DNA of 64,000 bases, taken from contig JAHQIY010000023.1 of the NCBI GenBank assembly GCA_019054805.1, positions 62,001 through 126,000 of the forward strand, written 5' to 3'. Position 1 is the stretch's first letter. The number at the start of each line of letters is the position of its first letter. The translations under genes and the position numbers were made by a program. Source of the stretch: Brachionus manjavacas. Taxonomy: Eukaryota > Rotifera > Eurotatoria > Ploima > Brachionidae. This document shows, piece after piece, positions 22,915-35,280 of the stretch. The notes under the pieces were generated by a model. That model saw only the letters and a list, made by a program, of their open reading frames with translations. It had not been told where the DNA came from and ran no database searches.

Positions 22915-23714
22915 TTTTTTTCAGTTTCAAAAAAAAAATTCTTTTAAGTTGAAATTGAAAGCATTTTCATATTTGAAATTAAACTCGTTAGTAAAATAGA
23001 ATGAATTTAATATTCTTTTTTTAACTTTTAGATAATTAATTTATTTATTTGTTTACCTGTACCGAGCTAATGATTCTTCAGAATAAAAATATATGAAAAA
23101 AAATAATTAAGCTAAATAAATGCTCTGATCTGGTTGACTTGGTATTACTCTTTCCACAATCCCAAATACCCAAATGCGCTCTCTTCTTAAATCTTTGCCT
23201 TTCAGCATAAATAATTAAAATTAAATAAAATTAAAATCAATTTTTCACCCTTCAAGTGTTTGACTTTGGGGAACATAGATACATCTATTTTGCCAATTTT
23301 AAATTTTTAAGTAATTTTTTTTTCTATCTTAATTTTTAATAATACATTAGATTTTTTCTAAATAGATGAAAAAATTTCAAAATAGGTGAACAATTTTTAG
23401 ACTAGGTCAACCAATAGTTCATAAAACCTTATAACAAGAATTGTTCCAGTGGCAGGTGAACCATAGTTTACCTAAGCGACTAGACCCGAAAAAATGTTTT
23501 TTTCTTTTTAAATTTCGACTTATAATAGTGATAATAGACTGAAATGAAAAACAGAGCGAATAGCTTTTTAAACTACAAGTATTTTCTAAAGGATCATCTG
23601 TCAGAAACTGTGGTATCCGGTATGCATCTCTCAGTCAAAATATATAAAAAAAAACAAAGTTTTTCATACTTGCTAATTAACTTGAAATTATTTTTTTTTT
23701 GAAACTGAAAAAAA
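22915..23714. mobile_element. Non-autonomous TIR element, Tc1/mariner type (copy 2)
   Basis: Ends TTTTTTTCAGTTTC and GAAACTGAAAAAAA are perfect inverted repeats flanked by TA on both sides (22913-22914, 23715-23716). It shares most of its interior with 7512-8407. It differs by deletions and by an inserted retrotransposon 3' tail near 23040-23095 (minus orientation, with CTGTACCGAGCTAATG). Confidence 0.65.
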
Positions 23715-23716
23715 TA

Positions 23717-24219
23717 TCTGAAACATGGAACTTTTTCAATTTTATATCAACATTGGATACATTTTGTAATTCAAACACATAAAATTAAACCATATACTTA
23801 ACAAACTATTGATTCTCTTGATATCCAATATTTGATTTAAGATTATAATATTTGGATTTAAAGATTAAAGATAAAATAATTGGTATCTATAATAATCTTT
23901 TTTTTTGCGCAATTACCTGTAACAATTTCGTTTAAGCTTATTTCAAATAATGTTGATTTTAATATTGTTAGACTCAATGATCAAAATTATAAATTAATGT
24001 CATGTGTATTTGTCTTTTTATGGATTTATTTGACAAAATTTTATTAAAAATAACACCAATCGAGCTCTCCTATCTTGTAATAGATAAGTTTAAAATCATG
24101 ATAATGCGTAGATAAATTAAACAATTCAAGTGCTTCGTAAAGTCTAGTGAGGTTTCCGAACTTTAGTATTTAAACTGAAAGTTTTCTTTTTAATTCAATT
24201 AGATTTAGGAACAAAAAAA
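23717..24219. promoter_or_regulatory. Upstream region of the chitin-binding gene
   Basis: A/T-rich. A TATTTAAA (24166-24173) lies about 50 bp before the start codon and could serve as a TATA-like element, but in this base composition it may be chance. Confidence 0.25.
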
Positions 24220-25662
24220 ATGCTTTTTTGTAATTGTTGCTTAAAAAAATTTGTAATATATTTAACCATGACTTGTTTTGCTGCCAAAGCAAGCCAAGAC
24301 TTCTGGTGGAAAAATAATCGAATAGTGAGACATGAACGAATTACTAGCAATGTAGTTAGGTCTGAAAATTTGAGGCCGCTTCAGGACACAAGAATTTTTC
24401 AAAGACCGCAGTTTGTTCCAACTTTGAACGAGCGAACCATCACTGGAATTCACTTTGATTGTTCAAACAAACCAACAGGACCAAACAAAGATAAACACTA
24501 TTGTGACATTTATCATGCATGCGTATTCGGCAAGCAGCAAAAAACCTACGTTTGTGCTCACAATGGAGAGCCATTTTATTATGATGAAAAAACCCAGAAA
24601 TGTGAGTTTTCGAGCAAAAATCCTTCAGGCTGCTTGTCTGGAAAGTACTATGCATCAGTAGTTAACACAAATAATCAAGTTGGTAATGAATTTAAGCCTT
24701 CTATTAAAAATGGAAATGAATGCAGCTACTGTAATGATTCCTCAACACTTGAAGTATCTCAATCAACTTCTCATTCAAAAAAAAACAATTCAATTGAGCA
24801 TCTAAAGCCATTGGATTCGTGGAGACAATATGTGAGAGGAAATGATGTTTTTTCCTGTTCAAACAAACCAGATGGATTTTATTCTAGCAGGTGGTGCAAT
24901 GTTTACTATAGATGTTTTGGTAAAAATAAATTTGAATTTTTGTGTGCAAAAATGCAATCAGGAGGACGACTGTGGTGGAAAGAGCACGGCTCGTCTAAAT
25001 CTACTTCTGAGTCCGAGGCTCAGTGCCAATGGCCATGCGACACTGGAAGACCATGTGCGAGTCCGGGCGGAATTTTGGTAGATGATGGTTCAGTGAGGGA
25101 AAGTTCTAGCGAAGCTCAGATGGTTTTTGATTCATGTTCAAAAGCAAAAATGAGGAATCCGACAAGCAGAGAATATGCGTGGAGTTTTCTGCAAGTGTAT
25201 GGACAAGAAAATTCAGGCAAAAGTGATTTGTACTATCAGAAAGTTAAAGAATACCCTCGAACTGATAAAAAGTACAATTGGTTCAGTGATGATGCAAAAA
25301 CTAGATTAGAATATTTTTTTGAAAATACAAACAATTTCAATAGAATGCCAGATAAAGAGAATTTTTGTGAAGGTGCCACTGATGGTTCATTTGTTCCAAA
25401 TCCACTCTATTGTAATTTATTTCATGTATGTGTAAAAGGTTTGAGAAAAGACTTTTTGTGTGCCAAAGGCTCGAATTCATATGACCTTTGGTGGAACGAT
25501 GCAACCAAGCAATGTGAATGGCCATGTAAACTCAAGTGTGACAAAAAAATATTTGGCTCGTTGAATTCAGCAGCAGAAATTTCTGTCATAGATTATAATC
25601 TAAATCCAGTTTTGTGTAAAATAAATCAAAAGATGACTGTCGATAAACTCCATCAGTTCTAA
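24220..25662 (+). CDS. Secreted protein with three chitin-binding (peritrophin-A/CBM14) domains
   Basis: A 480-residue single-exon protein starting at 24220 with a signal peptide (about residues 1-25, hydrophobic VIYLTMTCFAA). Three Cys-rich domains follow. Domain 1 has Cys 81, 95, 101, 112, 128 and 138. Domain 2 has Cys 213, 226, 232, 242, 269 and 273. Domain 3 has Cys 383, 398, 404, 414, 432 and 436. Each shows the type-2 chitin-binding spacing, with C-x-x-Y/F-Y/H-x-C and an aromatic W-W before the fifth Cys in the last two. The spacers are Ser/Asn-rich or charged and unstructured. Such proteins coat chitin in cuticle, gut lining, trophi or egg shell; which one cannot be told. No catalytic chitinase or deacetylase domain is present. 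AATAAA at 25685-25690 is a likely poly(A) signal. Confidence 0.88.
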   Translation: MLFCNCCLKKFVIYLTMTCFAAKASQDFWWKNNRIVRHERITSNVVRSENLRPLQDTRIFQRPQFVPTLNERTITGIHFDCSNKPTGPNKDKHYCDIYHACVFGKQQKTYVCAHNGEPFYYDEKTQKCEFSSKNPSGCLSGKYYASVVNTNNQVGNEFKPSIKNGNECSYCNDSSTLEVSQSTSHSKKNNSIEHLKPLDSWRQYVRGNDVFSCSNKPDGFYSSRWCNVYYRCFGKNKFEFLCAKMQSGGRLWWKEHGSSKSTSESEAQCQWPCDTGRPCASPGGILVDDGSVRESSSEAQMVFDSCSKAKMRNPTSREYAWSFLQVYGQENSGKSDLYYQKVKEYPRTDKKYNWFSDDAKTRLEYFFENTNNFNRMPDKENFCEGATDGSFVPNPLYCNLFHVCVKGLRKDFLCAKGSNSYDLWWNDATKQCEWPCKLKCDKKIFGSLNSAAEISVIDYNLNPVLCKINQKMTVDKLHQF

Positions 25663-25690
25663 ATGACCAAAAACGAATAGCTTTAATAAA

Positions 25691-27386
25691 AATCAAAAGG
25701 TTTTAAAAAATAATTTTGAATTTTTTACAATTTGGCAGTTGTTTGTTAAACGATTTTATAAATCTTTGTTTATTGTGTTGCTAGTTAGGCAAAAAATGTT
25801 TTAATTAGATATTATTTTTTAATGAGAAAATTTTTTATTTTGTATCTGATTTTTGTAATGAGAAGATTTTAATCCTGTAAATAATGATATTATAACTGCT
25901 CATTACGAAAATTCTACTACATTCAAACAATTCAATGAGATTTATTTTTAATTTTTTTCTAGAATATGTTTTAAAATTTTTCCATTTTATTTTCCATTTA
26001 TTTGTATTTATTAGATTTGAATAAACCTAAATATTTAGTTTTTTTTACAATAAACATACCACGTACCGTACTGTACCTCCTCAGCTTTTTAAACATCATT
26101 AAAGCTTCAAGTGTCTGAAAAAAAAAATAAAATTAATTTCAATAGTGATCACAATAGTGATCTATGACAGACTAATTTTAATCTAATGAATGGTATACAA
26201 TGGTTTACTTTGCTGTCTGTAGATATTGCTAATTCGACTTTTGGCAATCTTGATCCTAAATTTATAACTTCATAACTTTATAACATCACGTGATTTAAAA
26301 ACTAAATTTTTTACCGAAAGTTCCCTAACGAAATTTAACGTTGGAATTTTTAAAATTCAGTCAAACTCAATCTTAAAGAGTTGGAAAAACCTGTTAATCA
26401 CAAAACAATTTTTAGGCAACTCAAATGTGTACTCAAAGACTCGGAATTAGAAAGAAGTAATTTAAAATTCTTTAATTAATTTTAAAGTAATTTAAAATTA
26501 ATGTTTTAATGTTTTAATAAATGTATAAGGAGAAGAAAATTTTTAAATCTTAAATAAATTTTGTTTTTAAACTTAATTATTTTGCTATGACTTCGTTTCA
26601 TTTTTTAACGAAATAACGAACAAAAAAAACAATCAAATAGAAAAAAAGATTCTAACAATCAATTAATAAACAATCAAGAGATTCTAACTTTTTGTGACAT
26701 ACTTTACAGAAATATGTATTTAAATATTTAATTAACACCTATGAAAAAAAAATTTTTAAATCAATTTTTAGTAAGAATTTTTCAAAATAATAAATAAAAT
26801 AAATCAATCAATTAAATAATCAATTCTTATTTCTTTTTCTTTTATTTTTATTATTCTGGCAGCGGAGCAACATGTTAAAACTTGTTAGGCTGAAAATCAA
26901 ACTGACTTAACAATTTTAAGAAACTTAACAAATCGATTAAAATAAAATATCGTTTAATTTAAATATAAAAAATGCAAAAAACTTACATGCGATTCTGTTT
27001 TTTTTTTTTTTAATTTTATACGACCAAGGACTTAGATAAATTAATAGAATTTTTGATAGAAAAAATTTTTTCTTTATTTTTTATCAATTTTTCTTTGTAA
27101 ATAAATTTAGGTTTTCACTCCAAAATTTTAGCATTATTTTCCTTTGAAAGTAAAACGAAAATGATGAAAGAAATTTATTTATTTTTTAAAGTTTTTATAA
27201 ATTTTCTGAATTAAAAATATAGTTTTTTTTTTCTTAAAAGAAAATCTAATTTTAGAACCCTTTTGGTCCTTAACGGGCAATTGAGTGTTGAATGGCATTT
27301 TGATTTTGACTTTTTTTTTAAATTGTTTAAATTGCTTCAAGTTCATTTTTAAATTCCTTTTTATAAGTGAATTCTTAAAATCATTC
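25691..27386. other. Gene-free stretch with a possible Helitron end
   Basis: A/T-rich. TGGCAGCGGAGCAACATGTT at 26857-26876 followed by AAAACTTGTTAG can form a small stem and resembles the Helitron-type end at 45.8 kb. Confidence 0.35.
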
Positions 27387-27394
27387 CAAACCAT

Positions 27395-28021
27395 GGCATT
27401 TCGAAGTTAATGATCAATTTTTGATGCTCAAATGATCATTTCAAGTTTTAATTACGAAATAAATTGTTATTTATTACTAGAATTATTGAAAAGATACATT
27501 TTAGGATTTAACATGTTTTATTTTGTTTTGTTAAATAAAAAGGTAGACTCTGCAATATCAAAATGCACCTATTGAGGGGATAGAGGGGATAGAATTGGTG
27601 CGTTAAGGTGGGGCTTTGTTACAAAATAATGAAATTAAAAAATCAGTCTTTTAAAAATTTTAATTTTTTTCAAAACATGGTAGAGCAAACAACTAAATTC
27701 ATTAAAAAAATTTAACTAATTAATCAAAATTAAATAAAATATTTTAAAAATTTAAGTCTTTGATTCTTTTGTCTAGCAAAAATATCAACAATTTGTAAAC
27801 GTCAATTTCTTGTAATTCAGATGACTCAATTTTCATAAGGCTTGTTTTATTTAATCTTTCTTGACCAGTCCTGCTTCGGCGACAATTTTTTATTCCTTTT
27901 AAAGCAGAAAAAGTTCTTTCTGCCTTCGAATTTGAAATTAACTTTTTTTTTAAAAACACTTGAGTTAACAAAATTTTGATAATTTTGAGCATTAAAAATT
28001 GATCATAAACTTCAAGTTGCC
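27395..28021 (-). mobile_element. hAT deletion derivative encoding a hATC-domain fragment
   Basis: The left end is GGCATTTCGAAGTTAATG and the right end, inverted, is GGCAACTTGAAGTTTATG; both continue ATCAATTTTT(G/A)ATGCTCAAA. Flanks CAAACCAT (27387-27394) and GAAACCAT (28022-28029) form an 8-bp duplication with one mismatch, as in hAT insertions. The minus-strand frame ending at 27744 contains NSKAERTFSALKGIKNCRRS then GQERLN, the dimerisation (hATC) domain at the C-terminus of hAT transposases. The catalytic N-terminal part is missing. Confidence 0.75.
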
Positions 28022-28029
28022 GAAACCAT

Positions 28030-31000
28030 TTCAATTTCAAGAAAAATTTAAAATATTTTGTCCTTTTAAATTTTATTCAAATTTTAATTAATTCATATGA
28101 ATCCAAAATAAAAGAAAATATAAGATAAAATACAATAACTGAAGAGTTTTTTCAGGTATTTTTAATTTAATAGATGCGCATCAAAATTTTTCTTAGACAT
28201 TTTTAAAAATATTTTTGTACAAAACAATTGATTTTGTCTTTTTGATGTTTCATGAAGACTATAAGTTCTGACCGGCCTAAGATTCTTCACCAAATTTTAA
28301 ATTTTTTTAAATTTTGATAAAACTAAAATAAATGTATTATTAAAGGATTTTTTAAGATAAAAGATTTTTATCGATTGTTTTGTTATCTAAAACTAAAATT
28401 CACAGTAATTAAATTATCAATAAACGTCGATTAAAAACAATTTTTTAGAATTTATTTTTTATTTGGATTCGTTCTTTCCAAAAATTTTCAAATTTAATTC
28501 TTTATTTTTGATTTTATTTTTAACGAAATGCATCAATTTTCACAAGCCTTACCCGCAAGAATGTGTAACCCATTTCCTGTCCCATATCTTAATGTAAATA
28601 TAACTTAATTCTTATATCAGGTCAGTAGTAAAAATAAAACTAAGATTTATGTAAAAATTAAATATTAATTATTATTTAAAAGTTTTTGGAAAAAATGAAA
28701 AAAGAGAAAAGTTAGAAGCTTATCCATTGTTTTAAAAATTGAAATCTTTTCTCCCATATTATTTTTTTAAAGGTATTGTAAAAAAAGAACAAAATTTCTA
28801 TTTAGTTTAAATATTCGAGATGAAATTGACAAAATTTCATGAATTTAATGAGAGCTTTAAATGAGAAAAAAAATTTCCAAAAATTCAGATTTAAGCAAGT
28901 CAACCGTGACAGTGCGCAAAATATCCAAAAGATTCTTTTGTTAACAACTAAACATTTACTCTTTGCAGATGTTCCTAATGAGATTAATAAATTTTACTAC
29001 CTAAGCGACTATTAAATATTGATTTTTACTCTTTTCTTTAATTAAATTCACTAATTGCCAGCAGCCAGTCTTTTAATTTTTTTTTTATTTTATTGTTTAT
29101 AACTAGATTTTTCACTTGGGAAAAAAAATTTGTTAAATTTTAACAAGCAGGATTTTAAATAATGGATATTTAAAAATAAGACTTTTATTATAAAAGTATT
29201 AAAAATACTAAAGGTTCTTTCGATTTATGTTCTTTTGCAGATGTTTTTTCGAACGTTGTAAGAAATTAATTAAATTAAGGCAAGTTAAGTTTTAGATTTA
29301 AAAAAACCTTTTTTATTAATTTTTAATTACATGAAATTATTCTTATTAAATATAAGTTAAAAAATAATATGAATTTTATCTTAAGGAAAAATTAAATGTA
29401 AATCAATATTTTTATATCTTGCAATTCAAGATATAATTTATTTTATTAATATTTAAAGCGCTTTCTTTCAATTTTTCTTTAGAATTACAATAACTTAAGT
29501 ATAGTAAAATCTATAAAAGATCCATTCAAAAAAACAAAATTAGTATTTTTTTATTTAAAATATTAAGCATTTAAAGTTTAGTTTAAAAAATAAAGAAGTT
29601 TAAAAAAACTTGATTATTTTCTTTCATTTTTTAGTCTATTGAGTATTGATCATGTGCTTCAAGTTGCCATCGATTGTCTTTAAAATTTTTTTTAACAAGT
29701 ATTTAAAAAAAATTTAAATGTTAAAAAAAATAATATAAAGGCTATTAAAATTTATTAGGGATTGTGAAGTTCATTTTAATTCGATCTTTTCAATTGTATA
29801 ACTACTATGCAGAGTTTTTGCAGACACATATTTTTAGATTTAGCAAAGTTGCATAAAAATTTAGCATTTCACAAAACTAAATTACTTGAACGAAATTTTT
29901 TTATAAAATTTTATTAAACAAAAAAGAAGTTTTATTTAAAAAATTTTTTTAGAATTGCATATTTTTTTTTTGAAATATGTTCGAATGAATTTTCATTCGA
30001 ATATTAAATCAAATAATTTTTCTAGTTGACTATATAATTATTAATTTTACTTGGAATGAGTAGGGATTATCTAAAAATATAATTTTTTTAATAATAAAAA
30101 ATTTTAAATGATCTTCTTTCTAAGGTAATTTATGATATAAAGATGTTGTCCAATTCTTTCTTTAGATTTTTTCCATGATTTTTAAAAATTGATTAAATTT
30201 TCGACGATTAATCGATTTGTGAATTTTAGCAATCAACTTGAGTCGATTACCAACACTAAAAATTCGATTTCGTCACTAAATTTAACCAATTTATCTGAAT
30301 TTAAAATTGTTGATAAAAATTTTGTTTTTTTAACTATAATTTAAATTTCATTTACAGATAATCAAATTAAAAAAAATCTTAATCCTAACAAAAATAAAAG
30401 TTTCAAATATCTTTAAATTTTTGACTGATTAATAGACACTTAATTATTTTGTTCGCATACATGCGATTTTTATCATTAAATGGGATTTCCGATACTTTGT
30501 CGCTTAATCAAACTCTTGTCTATTTACTTATCCATCAATGATTATAAAACTGAATATTTTTATATTGCTTGTGTATTTTAAAAATCGATTCAATATTATT
30601 TCTTAGCATATTTTATAAAGCTCATTTAATGAAAGAAAATAAAATCTTTTTTCTTTTTAGTTATCTTAACAAAAAGTATTCAGCATTACATTTCAGTATT
30701 AGCACCATTTCGACGCAACAAAAAAAATTTTCTTTTTTTTTAAATTTCATTTTTTTATTTAATTTACATTGATAGAAAACATCAATCTCTTAAACATAAT
30801 AATTATTATGATTAAAGTCTTGCATTCACTTTCTATTTCAGTGCTGGCGATTCATAGTACAGTACACCGTGCATATTCCTACATAATAAAGAGTTCTAAA
30901 TTAGCTATGAAGTCTCACTAGGATTAAAACACTGGATTTAGTGGTAGGAATATTGAAATATGTTCATTTTTTGGTCGCCATTTTTCCACAAAAGTCTTCT

Positions 31001-31142
31001 ATAATTTATATATTTTAGATAGATAAAATAATTGAGGCCAATTAAGTCAATGGATGATAATAATTATTAAAATGTATTAAAATTTCTTTTTTTTTATATT
31101 AAAATTAAATTAAAAATAATTTCAAAAAAAATTGTAGCATTC
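28030..31142. other. Gene-free A/T-rich stretch
   Basis: No coding sequence was supported. A hAT-like end (minus strand GGCAACTTGAAGCACATG) ends at about 29669 without a partner. Confidence 0.45.
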
Positions 31143-31155
31143 TATTTTGCACCAT

Positions 31156-31408
31156 TTAGCCCGTAAAGCCAAATGGTCTGCGTGTTAGTGATGCAAGCAG
31201 AGGATCAGGGGTTCGAAACCCGCTGAAGGTGAAAAAATCTTCCAAATATCTCAATAGTACGGGTGAATGTTTAAATCCCTTTCATCAAAAAAATAGGGGA
31301 TCGGTTTCGACCTCTGTGTCAGATCGGAGCCGTTGCTCAAAAAGGTACATGAAAAGGAGATGAGCACCTTTCCGTTATCCACTAGGATAGAAAAGGGAAA
31401 ATTAATAT
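31156..31408 (+). mobile_element. tRNA-derived SINE with perfect 13-bp target-site duplication
   Basis: The 253-bp unit is flanked by identical TATTTTGCACCAT copies (31143-31155, 31409-31421). The head has a polymerase III A box AAGCCAAATGG (31166-31176, one mismatch to TRGYNNARNNG) and a B box GGTTCGAAACC (31210-31220), about 33 bp apart. Its body is much more GC-rich than the flanks. It does not fold as an intact tRNA gene, so a tRNA-like SINE is the better reading. Confidence 0.75.
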
Positions 31409-31421
31409 TATTTTGCACCAT

Positions 31422-33540
31422 ACCTAAAATAAATCTTTATCTTATCTTTTAAAATCAAAAAAGATCGAAATGATTGTCGCTTTGATTCATGAAAAAATTT
31501 AATTTAAGTTTAGAAACAATTTAATTTTCCATTTTTTGAGAATTTTTTTAAAAGTTAAATTTTTTTTGTAATGAATTTAAACACCTCTTAGTTTTTAATG
31601 GTTTAGATTATTGAAGTGTTGCAATACTATTAGAGAGTAGCTTTTTTCCTAATACTTTTTAATTATTTTTCAAAATGAATATTTTTCGCTACAAAATGAC
31701 AAAATGTTTCACCTTGATATATTCTATTTTTTTAATTGAAGAGACTTCTGTTGTTATCTTTCTACTTAAAATAATAGATATAAAACAAAGCTCTTGGTAA
31801 ATAGTAAACTAAATTCCTTATGGTAAAATAATTAGTATTTGTCATTTTTATTTGATTTATTTTTAAATCCCAATTTTAATATAAAAAATACCACTTTGGG
31901 GGAAAATAATTAATATATATAAAAAATTAATAAATATAAAAAACTCGCATCAATTTTAAGTTTCTGCTGTAATTTGTTTTCTTATCATACGCCATTTCTA
32001 TTGATTTTAAATTTTACGATCTTTTATATAAAAATTTTATTATAAACTTCAAATTTGATGAAAGAGATATAACTTTTTCAAGTAACTAAATTGTAGATCT
32101 TTTTCTATCCAGATTTATTCCAATTTTGTATATTTGAAAGCTAAGATTTATCTTTTTTTTAAAAAATCAAATTTTTCAAAATTATTATGAAACAAAAATT
32201 AAAAAAAAAATATTTTTTAAATTAAAAACTATCCGATACTAGATAATGGTGCGGGGTTTGAAATTTAACACTAGAAGCACCAAGCATTTTTTTGTGTTGT
32301 TTTAATCCAAAATTTTTCAAACAAAATTAAAGTAATTATACAGAGTAATAACTTTTTGAAAAAGAAAAAAGATAAAATCTACATAATTCAAAAAAAAATT
32401 ATTTAATATTTTATTAGAAAGTTTTTTTCAAAAGAAATGAATTAATTTTTTTATAGCATTTTTATTAAAGTGCAAAGATTTCGAAAGAGTGGCTGACTTA
32501 ACACGAGATCAATGGTGTGCACTCAAAACTCAATGGCTTTTTGAAATCACTATATTTTACGTGAAATATGCTAAGTGATCTTTAATTTAGCAATTATAAC
32601 GTAAAAAAAGTAATTTTATCGTATCGTAGCAGCACTAAAATAATTTAAATTATTACATCAATAAATTTTTTTAATAATTTTTTTTGTTCATTATTTTATT
32701 AATCTTATGATGCCAATAACAAGAATTTCACAATTTAACCAAAAATCCATGGTCTTTTTTTTGAAACATTTTATACCCTTTTGGTAGAGAAATAAAAAAT
32801 GAATATATTCATAATAAATGTTAATGTAATTTATTACGTAATTCTTATCATGAGAAATTTAATTAATTTCAAAAATGGCGATGGGGATTTAGAGTTTTTG
32901 AATGCTTTTTTGAAAGAGCAAAATGCTGCTTTGTCTACGAAATAGAGCTTTTTTGTTAAAACAAAAAAAAATCATGTGACTCAATCTATTATGATTCAAA
33001 ACATTTGCCCGTGTTTCTAAACTCGTTCGATTCATTATGTAAAAAAATTCCTAACATTTTTAGTTTGTTCTTTATCCCAAAACTAATTCATAATTTTAGT
33101 AGCTTATCTGATTTTAAAAACTGCTCTTATTTTTTATTTAATAGGTGCACTTTTCAAACAAGATATTTAATTGTCTGACATAATATTTGTTAGTTTGAAA
33201 ATTAGTCTAAGCTCTAGGACTAGACATATCATAATAATATCTGTGTCTCGCACGGATTCAAGATACATAAATTAGAATATCTATTCTAGATATGGCATTT
33301 CGTACATTCAAATGCAATCACAGGAATATAAGGTGTCTTTTTTGCATATAAAAATTTTTACATGTAAATCCGGACACAAAAAAATTAATTTATTAAAATT
33401 AATGTAATGTTTCATTTCTACATTAGATAAATAATAAAATCTTTTGGTCGATTTTATCAATTATAATTTAAGTCACATAAAATGAGACTGGACTGGTAAT
33501 AGATCATCACTCATTAGCGCACAATGTTTTATTTAATTAA
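31422..33540. other. Gene-free A/T-rich stretch
   Basis: Only a piggyBac-like terminus (TTAACACTAGAAGCACC at 32265-32281) stands out. A short frame near 32875-32945 (NGDGDLEFLNAFLKEQNA) reads like coding sequence but is unsupported. Confidence 0.35.
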
Positions 33541-33546
33541 GTTTAT

Positions 33547-33965
33547 GCAGAGTTGTTTAAAAGTCACAAGTCTCAAGTCAAGTCCAAGTCCGGACATTTT
33601 TTTTTAGTTTTCTTTCAAAAGTCCAAGTCCAGGCTTTAAAATTTTGAGTATTGTGAAGACATTTATGCTCCAATTGCAAGAAAATTCTGTATATAAATCA
33701 ATTGGTAAAGATACTAATAGAAGGTATGCTTTATGTAGATTTGTTGGTCCATGAGTACTTAATCTATGCTAAAAAATTAATGAGACTCATTTTTTAGGTC
33801 TTCCTTATTTTTCTAAATTTTTTACTAATCGACTAAAATGTGTTTTTTATTCAATCATCTAAAGATGCTTTTTTATATTTTTTTGTATTTTTTTTTGGAA
33901 CTTTTAAATTTACTTCTCCTTAAAAAAAAGTTAATTCAATTAATAAAAAAATTAATGTTTAAAAA
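33547..33965. repeat. Transposon terminus and retrotransposon 3' tail remnants
   Basis: CAGAGTTGTTTAAAAGTC (33549-33566) followed by CACAAGTCTCAAGTCAAGTC looks like a hAT-type end. Then 33775-33950 matches, inverted, the sequence at 38380-38575 (for example GATTGAATAAAAAACACATT here on the opposite strand), probably the 3' end of a retrotransposon family. Confidence 0.4.
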
Positions 33966-33969
33966 TAAA

Positions 33970-34545
33970 GGTCTGTACAAAACTTAAAGAACGCTGCAAT
34001 AAAAGGCTAAATATTATTAAGATATTGTCAAACAAAAAATGGAGTATTAATCTAAATAGACTAGAAAATTTATTTGAATTTTTAGTCAGATCATTTTTAG
34101 ACTATTTACTTTTCCTTGCTTGAATTCATTTTCAGAAATTAATATCAAAAGACTACAGGCAATTCAAAATACAGCAGTCAGATCTACTCTTAAGTTAAAA
34201 TATGATACTCCCTCCAACCTGGTACATCATGAGGCTTTTAATAAGCTTAAATTACTAGCAGTCTCTAATCGACTTTTTGAGTTGAGTGAGAGATATGATG
34301 GGACTGAGATTGGTTGTGAGACTGTTGGAGGAATAAAAAGAAGGTTTCCCAACCCAACTCCATTCTATGATTGTTACCAAACAATTTCTTCTTTTTTTCC
34401 CAAAGTTTCAACTAAATAAACGCTATTTCAATATATGTCTTTTTAATTTTCTTTAAATTTTATTTAGCTGTTTTTAATTTTTGTTTTATTTTTCTGAAGG
34501 AGTTCTAGCTCGGTACAGAAAACAAATAAAATAAATGATAAAACT
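33970..34545 (+). mobile_element. 3' end of a non-LTR retrotransposon
   Basis: The frames read ERCNKRLNIIKILSNKKW (about 33988-34040), then 34120-34419 with IKRLQAIQNTAVRSTLKLKY, ending at a stop. The 3' tail at 34493-34540 holds CTAGCTCGGTACAGAAAAC and an AAATAA-rich end. It is the same family as 11.06-12.43 kb and 39.47-39.92 kb. Confidence 0.7.
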
Positions 34546-35095
34546 GATCATAATATTTTCTTTTCAGAAAAATGTCCGCAAAAATTTCATATGGGGATTT
34601 TAGCCTCATTTCTCAGGCCATTTTTATCAATGAATTTCATTATTTTTGTCTTTAAAAGTTATTTAACTCTTGAATGTTTTAGCTTTTTGTTAGGATCAAA
34701 AGAACAAATTTAAGTGAATGCTATTTTTCTTCTTGGTTCTGCGTCTAATTTATTTGCAAATATGAATTTTTTTAATTTTCACGTGATCAAAAACTTATGC
34801 ATATTTTAATTCTAATTTTGTAACTGAAAATACATTATGATAAAAAGCCTATTCAAGACTTGGTAGTCGAAAATCTAAAAGCTAAGCACAAAAGCGCACT
34901 CGAAAGGGTAAAAAAAGAAAAGAAAAAAATTTACTGTGAATTTAAATAAATTTTCATAAAAAATTCCTTTTTCCTCATTTGGATGCAAGAGAGAGAGAGG
35001 ATCATATCTCATTTTTTTCTTTATTATTTCATTTTGTTCCCCTCCAATTTCAATCAATCAACCAAAAATTCGAATAAATAATTCGAAAGAGAGAA

Positions 35096-35126
<31 letters not shown>

Positions 35127-35280
35127 AAAATTTTTTTTGTTTTCGTTTTTGAGTTATTATTAAAAGACCATGGCACAAACACAAAATTAATCCTTTCAAT
35201 CATTAATAATAGATAATGAATGAATGAATCTATTCTAATTTAAAAATAGAAGAAATTTAGCCAAAAAATTTCTCATAGCC
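34546..35280. promoter_or_regulatory. Upstream region of CREBRF
   Basis: A/T-rich, then a GA-rich tract (35090-35125) shortly before the first exon. Such purine runs are common in 5' regions; no specific site can be named. Confidence 0.3.

Noticed and set aside
31156..31408. A functional tRNA gene
   Set aside because: Promoter boxes are present, but no complete cloverleaf was found and the unit is flanked by target-site duplications; a SINE explains it better.
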